NCBI GenBank assembly: GCA_009741485.1
Contig: CM019216.1
Span: 44,048,440 to 44,112,439, forward strand
Direction of reading: 5' to 3'
DNA: 64,000 nucleotides
Origin: Malurus cyaneus samueli
Lineage: Eukaryota > Chordata > Aves > Passeriformes > Maluridae
Positions 24,871 through 37,485 of the stretch are shown one piece after another. Numbering within the stretch: the stretch's first letter is position 1; the number at the start of each line of letters is the position of its first letter. The notes under the pieces were generated by a model. The model did not search any database. It worked only from the letters and a program-made list of their open reading frames with translations, and was not told the origin of the DNA. The translations under genes were made by a program, and so were the position numbers.

Positions 24871-27840
24871 CAAATTTGGAACAAAAGTTTAGAAGGCTTT
24901 AATTACAGAAGTAATTTTTGCTCTAAGTTTGGACTTGGGTTCATATCCAGACTTGTACATAAATCCAGCTAATAAGCTGGGTGCAATGTGTTCATAGATG
25001 AACGCAGAAAGACCTTAGTATTTAGGCTAAAATATATATTTTTAAAAGTGAAGATAAACTTAAAAAATAACATAAGCTTTATGTTTTTAAAATAGTAGGG
25101 AGAAAGGGCAACATCTTATTGATCAACATGGCATATCCTGCAAAACTCAGATTTACAATAACAAAGTTTTTGCATTTGGTGTTTAAGCTTCCCTGTAGTT
25201 GTTGATCAAGGATCACTTCTCTTCAGATGCCTGACAGGTAAGAGCTTTGCCAACAGAAGTCATCAGCTTAGACCTGGCCATAATTACCTGATGGTATCCC
25301 TATTAAGCAGAATTACCATCCCTATTAAACAGCAGTTATTGCTATTAGGTGTCATTAGTCTTAAATTGCTTCCTTGGGACACATCTCAATTAAGCAAATT
25401 TCCATGTTAAGTGCATCCTGATTAACTGAACTGTGCTGTACTGCTTTGTTTTTTCATGTACCCACTGTAGTGGCCTTCATCCCTCATTTGCAACTCTCTT
25501 GCTTCTAAGATTCACAAAGAAAGTACACTAAACTGAAGTAAGGACTGTAAAAGGCCCTAATTTTTTTGTCTTGCGTTTCATTAGTTGTATTTGAAATTCA
25601 AGTTCCATTCTTTCAAGGCGTTAATTTTTTCTTTTTCTTGGAATAGTGAATTCACTTTAATTAATGTGTAATTCTCCAGCTTCTGAAAATGGCTGTGAAT
25701 TATACATGTAAAAGAGAGATGTGATTTTACTGTCCAACATATTTTTACAGAAAGGTATAAAAATCATTCCATTGCTAAAATGATGTCATTTTTCTTTCTC
25801 TGGAATGTTTGTGCTTCAGATGTCAGAGGCAGTGATTTTAAAAACAACACAGTGATGAATCTCGCCACTTTTATTTGTTGAAAGAGCAGTTTTATTACAA
25901 GCAGGCTAGAGGTAAAAATAAAGGCAGATGTATTTAATGTGGTTATTAATTCAGAGTTCAGATTATTACAGTTAGGATAGTCCCGAATGATACTGAGGTG
26001 GGGAATCCAAACAAAGCCTTAAATTGCATCAAGCCTTTCAGTCAAACCCAAACCATGAAAATTAAAGTGCCTTCAAGACAAGTTAAAACCAAAACAGCAT
26101 TTTTTTTAAAGAAGTTATTACATGATTTTTTGAGTTAAAATTGTTTTCCTGTATAGTAACTTTTTATAAATAAAAATTACACTAAAATACTATTAATAAA
26201 AAAAAATTAAAACACGTAATCCACCTTGTCTTTGAATAAAATTCAAAGGCACCACACCTATACAATTTCTCAGACATAGTCATGCAGAAAAAAAAAAGTC
26301 AATTCCATTGTTTCAGTGATTCTTTGGGATTCTGGATGTCAACTCAGAAATACTAAGTAATTTGATCTTCTTGCTTTCTGAAGTTTTGCAATGGTGAGTG
26401 CACACAAACGCACAAATTTATTTCTGAAGATATTTGGGAGTGCTATCTATTAAGCACCCCTTTCTTCCTTGCTGAGACGATGACAAGGCAGTAAATCAAT
26501 ATCTTCCATGAGAAGACTTTTCAGAAGAGTGGTTTTCATATTTTTGTAACTGTACTCTATTTTATCTGGGTGTTTTCATAAATCTTCCTAGACATGTTTA
26601 ATGCAGTTTGATAGGATTCTTAAATGTTTTTCACCCTAAAAGTCAAGAGGTACCACTGCAGTAATCTCTTTTCCTTTTCAATAAAACAGATGTTAGGATG
26701 TCCATAACCATAAATTCCTTTATTAAGAAAAATGCAATTCAAAGTAAAATAGACACTTCTGGTCTTAAAATTTCAAGTGATGGAGAACTCACTGCAAAAC
26801 TAGCTAAAATGTGTAAATGGTCCCCTGTTTTTGGTAGGGGGTAAAGACATGACTTTTTGCTTGGAATTGACTTCCCTTCCATTTCCAGTCCTTGTTTTTC
26901 CTTTACTAAACTGAAGGAGATGTTATTGGCCATATTTTAAAACTGTACAAATGTTCCCTAATTTCTGTCATTTAAAGTAATCCACTTGATCTCCTTGAGT
27001 CTTAATAGTCATGAGGGATTGTGGAGCTAAGCTTTGTTTTTCAGCTGCTGCCTGAGCTGTCCATCACTTGTCTTCTACAGATCTGGCCAGGACTTTGTAT
27101 AAAAGTACCATGTTGCCTACGATCCCTGAACTTTTATCTCATGTGCTCCTCTTGCCCAGTGCTGCTGCATTTATGGCAAAACATCCAACCAAGCCATAAA
27201 TAACCTCCTACTGGAGTTGTAGCACTATTTTCAGCATGAGTTAGCTAAAAAAACAGCCTGCTTTGTCTCTAGATGTGGTCAACCAAATTATGTTATTTGC
27301 TTGCTCCCAGTTCATGTGCCAATTCAAACGTGCCACATTTTGCAAACTTAGGCACTATTGACATTTCTTTTTTTTTTTTTTAGATTTACTGAAGAAAAAT
27401 AGATAGTGCATAGCAAATAAATGTATTGGACTACAACAGACCTTCCTCTAATAAATCATGTCATGAAAAATCACTTGAAATTGCTTGCAAGGGATCATCC
27501 AGATAGGATCCAATTGTGCCATGCTGAAGATGTATATCTTTCTACTTTATTTATCAAAATGACATGTGGTAATTTACATTTAGCTACTACCTGTGTGAGA
27601 AAAAAATTTAATCAAGAAACGACATCAGCTTAGTTTTTTCCAAAGCACATTAATTGTATTTCAATCTTTAATTCTTTATTAATGATTTTCAGATTGACCA
27701 TTCTGTTAATTCTGACAGCTGGAAGACAGATGAATATTTACACAGGTTTCTTCTTTCATTTATAGTTGAGATATTATGTTGTACCGTATTTAGAAAGTTC
27801 ATTGATGCTTTGACGGTGGCAGCCTGAAATGCCTAACACA
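24871..27840. other. AT-rich non-coding sequence
   Basis: No gene, mobile element or RNA gene is recognised. The open frames are below about 65 codons and lack splice context. Confidence 0.55.
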
Positions 27841-28178
27841 TAGAATCACAGAATCACAGAATCACAGGACAGGTAGGGCTGGAAAGGACCATAGTGGGGC
27901 ATCTGTTTCAACCTCCTTGCTCAAGCAGGGTCACCATGGAGCACATGGCACAGGATTGTGCCTGATGGTGCTTGAAGATCTCCTGTGAGGGAGACTCCAC
28001 AACCTCTCTGGGAAGCCTGTTCCAGTGCTCAGTCACCGCACAGCAAAGTTCTTCCTCAAAATCAGATGGAGTTTCCTGTGCATCAGTTTCTGCCCATTGC
28101 CTCTTGTCCCATTGCTTGGCACCACTGAGCAGAGCCTGGCTTCATTCGTTTGTCACTCTCCCTTTTAATCTCCTGGAC
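27841..28178 (-). mobile_element. CR1 LINE 3' fragment (least diverged copy here)
   Basis: The plus strand starts with three tandem AGAATCACAG-like 8-mers, the typical CR1 3' microsatellite tail. It then gives in order: 'GGGCTGGAAAGGACCATAGT', 'AAGCAGGGTCACCATGGAGC', 'GAGACTCCACAACCTCTCTG', 'AAGCCTGTTCCAGTGCTCAG', 'AAAGTTCTTCCTCAAAATCA', 'TTGCCTCTTGTCCCATTGCT' and 'GGCACCACTGAGCAGAGCCT'. About 340 bp of the 3' region is kept and truncated at the 5' side. It is the best preserved CR1 of the window, so probably the youngest. No coding capacity remains. Confidence 0.96.
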
Positions 28179-30193
28179 TAAAGCTTCCTCTGAGAGGTAA
28201 CTTCTTTCCAGACATAATTTTCTGCTTTGAGCTGGCAGTTTCATGCATGCTTTATCCATAAAGATATGTATCCATAAACATTATTTGTCCTGTTTTCCTG
28301 AGTTAGCCATGGTGTAGAAAGTAATACCTTTCTTGGCAGAGTTCTATTCACCTTAAATACAATTTAGCCATTCCCAGCAAGATCAGTTATATTGAATATT
28401 GCAAGGTTATTCCGTGTTTTATGAAATAAGAGAATGATTTTTTTTTCCCTTGTTTCTTCTACATATTGATATGAGACTTAGTGGATTTTATGTCTAATTT
28501 CTACCCCTCAAATTTTATTCATTTTCTTACTACTCTTTTTATTATGCTGAGTTTTTAAAGCCTCCTATTAAGGCATAAACATTTGAATTGTGAAGTTTAT
28601 CCCCATGGAAGGCAGATAATTTCTGCATAAAAACAACATCTGTAAATCAGACTCTTTTGATGGCCTGTCTTCTACTGCTGTGAAGGACAATCCTGGAAGG
28701 GTCCGTGGGCATTTACTTTGTCATGTTTTTGTGGTTTTCAAATTTGTATGAAACTTGGAAGGGATGCCATTGTGTGCATGTGCATATCTTTGTAGGTTTT
28801 TGACAAAATTCTTTGTCACAAATTCTATTTTGGTTCAGTGGGGTCACATTGTACTACAGATTGTGATGCAGTCATCAGTTAAGTTATTTGAGGCACACCA
28901 AATACTATTATTTAACACAATGCACCTCAATTTTATCTTTTAAAAGCTAAATTTGGAACTTGGCACTTAGTTGCATTGTACAAACACAAGAATTTTTACT
29001 TTTAATTTCCTGGACAACCAGTCTTAAATAAATAAACATTTTTTTTGGTTCAGACCTCTATAAGGTCTGCAGTTATAGGACTTAATTGAAAAAATGCTGT
29101 AATCAGAAAGAACATATCATTCAGTAAAAGAGAAAAAAAAGGAACATAGTTAAATGACCTTTAATGGTAGTTGGCAATCTTGTTTCTGTACCCCAGAAAA
29201 AGGATAGGAGCTGAGCAGTGGTGAAACACCAACTTCAAGGCAAAGGAAGAAAGACTGCTCCTGTAGCTTACACCTTTAGTCCTTCTATTTTTGTGCACAT
29301 TTTGTACACATTTTCTTGGGTAAAAGCTTTTCTGCTTGAATAAAAGAGAAGAATGGATGTACTATGTAAAGAGTTGTGGAAGTTATTGTAAAAGGTACAA
29401 AGAAAGCCCATGTTTCACTCTTCCCCCAGACAAATGAAAATCCAGAGATTTCCTATAAATAGAGACATAATTCTATTGATTGTTAGGAGAGTACACAGAT
29501 ACCAGTGAGTTAGTACTGAAAATTTTTGTATGAATTACACCATTACTCTTCAACAAAACACTTGAAAGGATGGCTAGCATTAACTTTAAATTTTGATAGC
29601 AAAAATAGACATATGATCTGGAATGAAGGCTGGATAAAACCAGAGACTTGTATTGCCACATCGAAGCTTGGAAGTTGTGTGTTGTTTCAGGACTGTATAA
29701 ACCTTAAATGCTTTTTAAGGTTAATTATTAAACCTTGACAGAATTTAGCTTCTTAATGAAGAAAATACCAGGGAGAGCTTATTTGATCTGTGAAAAAGTG
29801 GGTTAGACAGACACTGAGCTTTTTGCTCTGCCCTCAAATATCCATGTCCTGTGATGAGCACTGCATAGATTACCATGTCTGATAGGTATTTGCATTCTGG
29901 TGTCAGTGTCAGCACAGCTGCCTGGGGCATCTGGATCCACTGTGCAGAAACATCTGCCTGATGTTCATCTGCCTTATTTTACCAGTACCAGGAAAAATTG
30001 CTTTTTCTTTCTTCACATTTCAATCAGATATAGTGGGCAATGATGTGATATACTCAAGAAAAATGGAAAGACGGGCAAGTTCAGAAGTTAGAGGTACTGA
30101 TGAAAATTGAGTGTATTCTCATCTGTGTTAGGCTACAAATGTCAATTTAAAGTTGAATTTGTTGTCGTGTGCTCAGAGAGGGATAAATCATAC
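28179..30193. other. AT-rich non-coding sequence
   Basis: No gene or repeat is recognised. If the minus-strand exon candidates are real, this belongs to their downstream intron. Confidence 0.5.
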
Positions 30194-30443
30194 CTTTCCT
30201 AATTTTTAGGGTGATACCTGGACTTGTGGATGATTTTACACCTTGAAAATTAGTTCCAGTTCCTAACCAGGCTGTTGTAAACAGCAAAATCACTTGTTTA
30301 TTGTCCGTATTATTATCCTTAATGGCTCTTGTACTTGTGGCCACTATAGCAGTTAAGTTCACACAGACTAAATTCAACTCAAACCTTCGCATCTGCAGAC
30401 TATTTGGTTGACTCAAAGATATCTCTACGGTCATTGTCGGTAC
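30194..30443 (-). CDS. Candidate 250-bp coding exon (unknown gene)
   Basis: On the minus strand a pyrimidine-rich acceptor (ATTTTTTCAATCCCAAAAG) precedes a segment open for 83 codons, starting VPTMTVEISLSQ and ending near GITLKIRK. The proposed donor is AAAG|GTATGA. The exon enters in phase 0 and leaves in phase 1. Phase 0 at its start fits the phase-0 exit of the 42-bp candidate 758 bases upstream (31202-31243). Several CpG occur (near 30430, 30438, 30390 and 30306), more than in nearby DNA. Two other internal donors (near 30241 and 30217) are possible. No domain is recognised and an 83-codon open stretch can occur by chance, so coding status is uncertain. Confidence 0.27.
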
Positions 30444-31201
30444 CTTTTGGGATTGAAAAAATAAATTTCAGTAACAAAAAGCCTTACAAGGTCTTAAGAG
30501 CAGCTCACTGCAGGATCCACTCCAGATCAACTGTGCAGATGCAGAGCATCCAAGAGATGGGTGATTTCCCCAGAGAGTACGATTAACTGCATCCTTACTG
30601 GGAGGTAAGTAAAATGTAAACTGTCAGATTCTGGCATTATTTGTTCAGTTAATAGACTTGGCAATTGATATTTCTCATATAGTTCCTGAAAAAACACCCA
30701 AGATAACTGCAAAAATGTCACTTAGCAATGTGTTATTTTTGTCTAATCTTACATAGTTTAGATGGAAATTTGTCTCATGACTGGAAAAGACAAAAGAATA
30801 TAAATGAGTGTTGCCAAACAGACTGGCATTTCAAGAAGGTAGCAGTCACATTTTATGTGTACTGTGGCATTTCTCCATAGATCTTAACTTTAGTTAGCTG
30901 CCAGCAAGTGGGACTTAATTCTGGACCCAGCTTCTTTTTACAATTGCAGCAGTGGCAGAGAGATCAGACAACAGACTTTTACATGCTTTCTGTTCCTGAT
31001 TTCCTGACAAAAGAAGCAGTGGTGCAAAAATTAAATCTTATTAGTATTTGGAAGAAATGAATTGCAGAAGGAAAAACAATTCAGTTTTGACTGCCGTGCT
31101 GTATTTTGCTCAGGTGCTTGCAAGTGACCATAGCACTTTTGTGGAACATCAGTTACAAATGCAATTTTTCCTTCCCATAAAGGAAGAAATTTGAGACTTA
31201 C

Positions 31202-31243
31202 CTGGAATTTTAAGAACTTCATTTCCTTTAGATCTCTGCTTTG
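31202..31243 (-). CDS. Candidate 42-bp micro-exon (unknown gene)
   Basis: On the minus strand the acceptor TAGTTCTTCCTTAG is followed by exactly 42 bases and a perfect CAG|GTAAGT donor. The exon is 14 codons in phase 0 with no stop: QSRDLKEMKFLKFQ, a charged helix-like peptide. It is in frame with the start of the 30194-30443 candidate. Phase-0 micro-exons of this size are common in large neuronal and muscle genes, but I cannot name a match. Both splice sites are seen; coding status is inference. Confidence 0.36.
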
Positions 31244-32500
31244 CTAAGGAAGAACTATATTAGTCATGTCAGTATGCCGAGCACTGTAAGCAAAAAGCTC
31301 ATTAGTAATATTTAACAACATTTTTATTCAGTGTAATAATTTATGGATAGGACCAACTGGATTTATATGTTGTTAGATTTGAAGTTATACTACTTTTTTT
31401 CTGCAGGATATGGTTATTTATTTGTTCATTTGTTAGATTTTTACTTATTGACTTATCAAATGAGGAAGATCACAGATTGAATATCAAATTTTCTATTTTT
31501 TTCTCACAATGTGCCGTCTACAAAGAAACCCTAAAACGAGGTAGATAGGATGGAAAAATCGGGGTTTCTGCATTTGAAACAATTGATCTGCTGTCCTACA
31601 GTAAAATGACCATGAATATGATTCTGGTATATATTAAAGAGATATTTTGCTCCCCTTACTCATTTTGCATAAAAAACCTCGCTCTGCAGCTGATCTCATA
31701 CAAGTTAATGGGCCTTGTTGTAGAATTAGACACTGCTTAACAGAATGTGATCCAAATTTCATGGTTATTGAGGTGAAAATTTCATTAGTCATGGAATAGA
31801 AACTAAAATACTGGCACAGATTAGAGACTTGGTAAGACAGAAAGCTAAGACAGAAAGCTAAGACTGAAAAAGAAAGAGAAAAAAACCTTAACACCCCCCA
31901 ACAATAACAACAACAAATGAAAGCAAAAACTGGAAACTGTTTGTAAAAGAATTTCCTGCTGTAACAGCCTAGAAGGCAGAACTTGTACATAAGAAAAATC
32001 CTCTGAATTATGTGTGTTACAAAAATATATATCATTGCTTGGGCAAAGTACTTCAACAGTAGTGTAGATCACACAGTCAAAATATTAGGTCACTGAGGGA
32101 CAGTAGTCAACAAGTCAGCAAAAATTGTGAAACATGAATAGTGTGCATGAAAACTACTGAGAAGTGCAATCTTATAAGTCTCTGATGCGTTATTATCTGT
32201 AATTGTGTGTTCAGTACTATTCACTTAAACTTAGATCACTACAAGTATTTAATCATTGTCCAAGATGCCTTTAAGGATCTGCTACAATATCTCCACAGAG
32301 ATAATACAATAGTAGAAATCACTGCTCAGAGATAATATAAAAAGTAGCTGTAATAGAGACTTTTTCATAATGTCTCACCTGATTAGTTTATACAAAGGGA
32401 GGTGAAAGGCGAAGGATACTGCTAATTAGCTGTGTGAACACACTCTGTTACACTCAGATAACTTACAGTGGGTTTGTACTCTCCCATGTGAGAATCTTGA
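31244..32500. other. AT-rich non-coding sequence
   Basis: No gene or repeat is recognised. The 140-codon minus-strand frame at 31634-32056 is Phe/Ser/Leu-rich, reflects pyrimidine bias and has no domain. Confidence 0.5.
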
Positions 32501-32504
32501 TTTA

Positions 32505-32590
32505 GAGGCTGTTTGAGCAACCTGGTCCAGTGGAAAGTGTTCCTGGAACTAGATAATCTTTGAGCTCTTTTCCAACCACAACAACACTGT
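32505..32590 (+). mobile_element. Short CR1 LINE 3' scrap
   Basis: The plus strand reads 'GGCTGTTTGAGCAACCTGGT', then 'CCAGTGGAAAGTGTTCC', 'GGAACTAGATAATCTTTGAG' and 'CTCTTTTCCAACCACAACA'. This is the end of the CR1 3' untranslated region in sense orientation, with a small internal deletion and the terminal ATTCTATGA-type repeat lost. Confidence 0.85.
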
Positions 32591-33255
32591 GTTTTTTTGC
32601 TTCTATAAATACAGAGAGCCACTGCAGACACTCCAGGACACCTGAGAGCAGCAGAGATCACGCAAGTCTGCTCTGCTGTAAGAACCAGGCACCACTGGAG
32701 CAGCAGATGGAACCTAAGCAAGGTATCTTAAACTATCCAAATTGACAAAAAATATTTGTGGTTCCACCATACTATGTGTAACTGGATGCAGGAAGTTCTC
32801 ATTAGGAAATGGTGCCTTCTGGTTTGAAACTCAGATCGCATCTCATCTGTAAAAAGAAATTTAAGTGAAAAAAATACCTTGACCCACAGTTTGCAGTTAA
32901 AATGTTACTGTATCTTTACAAAGAATATAGAGTTTTGTTTTCTATGGCAACTAATCACATAGACAACAGGCCAATTAACTTTTTAAATGTAGTCAACATC
33001 TTGAAAAAGAAATTACTTGCTTTATGTGTTAATCAGGAGAAAAATAAACAAGATATGAAGAACACTTTTAGATTTTTGGCATGAGTGAAGCATTATGTTA
33101 ATCTGGGCTTGACCTTTATTTCAAAACTCAAGGAAATACTTTGAGATCACAACTTTCTAGGTGATTGGGAAATGTGCATAAATATTAGCCCAGTCATCTG
33201 GAGTCTGACATTTACTTTGTTGACAATAAAAAATTATTTTAAAGAGCAAGTTTCC

Positions 33256-33280
33256 TTTTTTTTTTTTTTTTTTTTTTTTT
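33256..33280 (+). repeat. T25 homopolymer
   Basis: Uninterrupted run of 25 T. It may be the complement of a retroposon tail, but no body is recognised. Confidence 0.9.
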
Positions 33281-34544
33281 GCTTCCTACTTATTTAGCTT
33301 TTTATTCCAGACACATGGAGACATATTTATGAGAAATTAAAAAGCAGGAAGGAGTAGGATCTGCCAAAAATTGTCCCAGCTAAATATTGCTCACATATGA
33401 AGTACATATTTTAAATACTTAATAGATATAGTTTTTGTGGGGGTGGTGTGTGGGATACCACGTAATCTTATGTTGCAAATTTGAAACAATGAAAGATCAA
33501 GGCATCATAATTATTCCAAAAGTGGAATTTTAATATGTAACTAATTTTATAATGGAACTTGTCACACTTAGAAAGTGATTCTCAAACCTTTCATCTAAAA
33601 TGTAATCCAAAAGTGCTGAAGAACAGACAGCTCTCCCTTGAGCACTCTTTTCTTGTTAAATTTCTGAAAGTATAATGTTTCTTAAAAGTCAGCAAAATAA
33701 CTTCTGGTTTCAGGTGACAGAAGAGGATGCTCCTGTCCTTGCTTTGTTACATTTCTATTAATCAAACTTTAAACCAGTATTTTTATTGATATATTTATTT
33801 TTGAGATAAGCATGCATTTCCTAAGCCTTTTGGAGTTAGTTTATGTTTTTCTTCAGTTCAAAATATTTTCTTGGAGGAAAAATGAATATTCAGGTTTTGT
33901 TATTGAGTACCGGACTCGAGATTATTACAAAATGAGGAAAATGTTTGATGCTGGTTTTTTTTCTTTAGGAGATAAGACAGTACAATGTTGATAGGAAAAA
34001 TTATGTGTTTCACATTTTAAATACTGTGTGAGAAGGCCCTCTGGGAAATCTCTATTTATTTACAGTTGAAATGATCTGCAAATAAACTCACTAGGAAATT
34101 TCAATATATTAAATGGAGAGAGAACACTGAAATGGCAGCCTCAGACAATGTAGATTTTTTAATTCAATCTCTCAAGTCTATAAAACAATTAGAAAATCAG
34201 TGATGTGGGTCTCATTTTATACTAATGGGAACAGCTACACTATCATCACTGAGATATTTTGGGTTTACAGGAGCTTGGCTCTGGGTTATTTATTCACTTG
34301 TATTGCAAATCTGAGGTAGTTACATCTAAGGAAAAGAGCCCAACCCTATAAATTCTCTAATCGGTGATAAGGGAAATGGGACATGAGTTAATATGTGCTA
34401 AAGGCAGGGTTTTTTATTTTTAAGATTCCTTAGGTAGGCTTAGTATTCAAGACCAAGCTGCTAGTAGTTTTGCAAGAGTTTAATTTCCTGAGTCAGGTAT
34501 TCCCTGACAAATTGTTTTTTAAAGACAAGAAAATGTCCAGAGAG

Positions 34545-34563
34545 AAAAAAAAAAAAAAAAAAA
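34545..34563 (+). repeat. A19 homopolymer
   Basis: Uninterrupted run of 19 A. No retroposon body is recognised next to it. Confidence 0.9.
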
Positions 34564-37407
34564 GTGGAAAACCACAGTGCTGAGTATGAGCAACAATCAG
34601 ATAGAGCTTAAGTGCAGCATCAGGATGGTGTTATTGAGAAATTAAATGACTACACTAAAACACAATGAGGAAATAGTATCATTTGACTCTGAGAATTGTG
34701 TGTAACACCCTAACTTTTTAATGTTGAAAGCATTCCTTCATATTTGTATTTACAAGAGAAACTCCAATGCAGGCAATGAGCTACGTGTTGAAATAAAACT
34801 AAATGAGAAATGATTCCCAGTGGGTCTCCACTCTGTGAACCAGCTCAGGAGGTGATGATTATTTTGCCTGTGTAGACATTTATTGGCAGCAGAGCAGTAG
34901 TGAATCTTGGCAACTTCGACTTCCAGGGGCAAAGAAGCTCTGCTGAACTTGCTTTCATTCTACACATGCATGGTACATCTTTATCTTAACAAGATAGTCA
35001 CAGTTCTCCATTCCACTCAGAATGAAGTTTTGTGGTATCAGTTAATCCACCACAATTAAGCAATCAGCATAAAGTTCTCAGTAGGTCCCCAGTGCAAAGT
35101 GCACCAACCCCTTCAGGTTTGCAGGTGCACTGTGCAACAGCTGCTAGAGGTGTGCTGCAATCACCACCACCAAAACATCACTAAAAGAGTGTGATTTTGG
35201 GACATGGGGCAGACTGTAAGTCACACAAACTGATGGTAGGGAGGCAAGAGAGGAGGAAGGACTAATGTCCTAGGAGGAGATGGAGTGGGAACATCACAAA
35301 CAGAAGACAAACAACAAATTGTGTTGAAGGATTCATTTGTATGGTGATAACAATATTAAAAAGGGGATTTTGACAAACTTTAAGGGTGAAAAAGGGGTAA
35401 GTGACGTTTTCCATAAAATAGATTGTCTTATCACGAAAGCTTGTTTAAAATCTCATATTGATATATAAACATATAGGTCTTCAGATGGTACCCAAGTTCC
35501 AATGTGACTGGAGGAAAGTTTGAGGAGTTCTTAGAAAGAAGAGACTTTAGAAGAGAAAAATCTTCAACTAATAGCTCCTAAACACTTTATTTCCAGAAAG
35601 TGGGAGCTTATGTCAGAGAGACCATTCAGTCTATGCTCAGTTCTTGTGCTCTTCCTCTCAGTGTGGTTCCTTGCTTGTTGTGGGAGGATATGTGTTAGGA
35701 TATGTGCCACAGCAATTTCTCTTGAGCTTTACAACATTTTTGGACCTTCTTCAACAACACTTGGGATTTGTTGATGCTGAACTTCCTGTGTCAATTTTAA
35801 TCTCTTTTTCTTTTCACACTTTGGAATTTGAGACTTCACAGCACAGGTTAGGTAAGTCCTCTTTAAGTATATTCTGTTTCTTACCTTAAGGGAAAATCCT
35901 GGTCTCTTGCTGCAGAGCAGTCCATACTGTTCCTCTACATGCAGCAGTGACATATGAGGTGCCCTCTATCAATTTGTACAAGGTTAGGTTAGATGTTTTC
36001 AGAAATGCCTTCTTCTAAATAAAAGTTTTTTTTAAAAAAATACATCTGCTTTTCTGTTTTGCATAATAAAAATAATTATGTAATTATAGTTCATTAGCAT
36101 GCACATGCACATGGTGTTTTGTTCTGGTTTGTGGTATGACATATATAGACCTCTTTACTATTTGAGAGATCATTTAAAAATAAACCATCATTGACCAAAA
36201 ATCCAGAAATGTGTGACAGACTCTATTCAGAGCAGAATACTCAAAATTTGTCTTGGCTGGGGTTTCGCTGCTGTTTAATAGACTATTAGCTCCAATTTGC
36301 TATTGCTTTATTTATGTCAATGCACTCTGATCTGAGCATTTTTGTGAACTGTTTTGCTCTGAATAGAACTAGGAAAATATTCCAAAAATGCAGTTCAGCA
36401 GTTAGATGCAAGTTGAACTAGTGTGTGCCTAGAAAGACTTGCATGTCATTAATTACAAGATGCTCTCTACCTCTGACTGAAAGCTTTCAGGTAAATGACG
36501 TTTTGTGAGGAAAAAGGAAACTCTGTGCGCAAGTCCATGTTGATTCTGACTATTTTCACCAGAAATTCTCAAATTATTCAGAGTAATTCTAATTTTTTTC
36601 TGATCATTTTTTTTACAGCCTTTGTATTTTTAAACATTTGGTCTTTGTTATACTATTTGAAATAATTTTCCAGTTTTATCAAAATTAAGCTTTTAGAAAA
36701 TGCTTTTATCCATTCTTTACCAGTCCTGCCCAAATGAAGTTGACACCCTCCCCCACTTTCTGTCTGCATTTTCCAGTGCTTATATCCTATTTCTTACCTG
36801 ATTTTTAAATCATGCCTGGGAAACAGATGAGTCAGAGCAGGGTTTAATTTTATCAGCTCCTAGTTTAAGAAGAAAGAAAAAGACTAATTCTTTTCTCTCA
36901 AGACTACTTTCACTCAAGATGTAGCATTATGGTGCACACAGCAGATTACTGCAAAAAGGAGATTGACTTCTCCTCAGGAAGAATAAAACTTAAATTTCAG
37001 GCCCCAGCTTCCTTGAAAAGATCTTTAGCCATGAAACTGTTCTGAGAAATTGGACACAAAAGACCTAAGTTGACTGACTCCTTCATCTGCTCGGAATCTT
37101 TATATTAGCAGATGTTTCCTTGTACTCTCAAAGAAGTGAGAGATAACTCAGCATCTCCTTGAGATCCTAATTGAAGTACCTAAATTAGCTGGATCATGCA
37201 TTTGAGCTTTGGGTGAGATACACGTTTAGTAGAGAATCTGTCATTTTGAGTTTTTCTTATCATTTACTTATAGATTCCTACAACCCATAAAATAGTAGGC
37301 AAAATTATTTGTAGAACCCAATTTGGCATCTAAATAAGATTCTGTCTCTAAATATGGCTCTGAAATTTGCTGGCAGCCACAGCTATTTTTGTTAAGTGCC
37401 TGTCTCT

Positions 37408-37485
37408 GAATCATAGACACAGAATCACAATCATTTGGGTCGGAAAGGAGCTGAGAAAGCAACCCAATCCATTCCCACTCCCAGC
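37408..37485 (-). mobile_element. Short CR1-like 3' scrap
   Basis: The plus strand 'AATCATAGACACAGAATCAC' followed by 'AATCATTTGGGTCGGAAAGG' and 'AGCTGAGAAAGCAACCCAAT' resembles the reverse-complemented CR1 terminus (AGAATCATTTAGGTTGGAAA type). Similarity fades after about 70-80 bp. Confidence 0.65.

Larger units (their letters stand above)
32591..37405. other. AT-rich non-coding sequence
   Basis: No gene or mobile element is recognised. It contains a T25 run (33256-33280) and an A19 run (34545-34563). Minus-strand splice-like pairs occur (for example near 36796-36815) but enclose too little sequence to call. Confidence 0.5.

Noticed and set aside
24598..24873. Minus-strand hydrophobic 91-codon frame as a membrane protein
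   Set aside because: It is the translation of an A/C-only low-complexity tract.
30514..30604. Plus-strand segment between CACTGCAG and GAG|GTAAGT as an exon
   Set aside because: Only one frame is open, the acceptor lacks a pyrimidine tract, and it lies on the strand opposite the better candidates beside it.
31634..32056. 140-codon minus-strand frame as a gene
   Set aside because: Its Phe/Ser/Leu-rich composition follows local pyrimidine bias; no domain and no splice sites in the right places.
36796..36821. 18-bp segment between CTGTTTCCCAG and CAG|GTAAGA on minus
   Set aside because: Too short, and two of three frames contain stops; likely chance.
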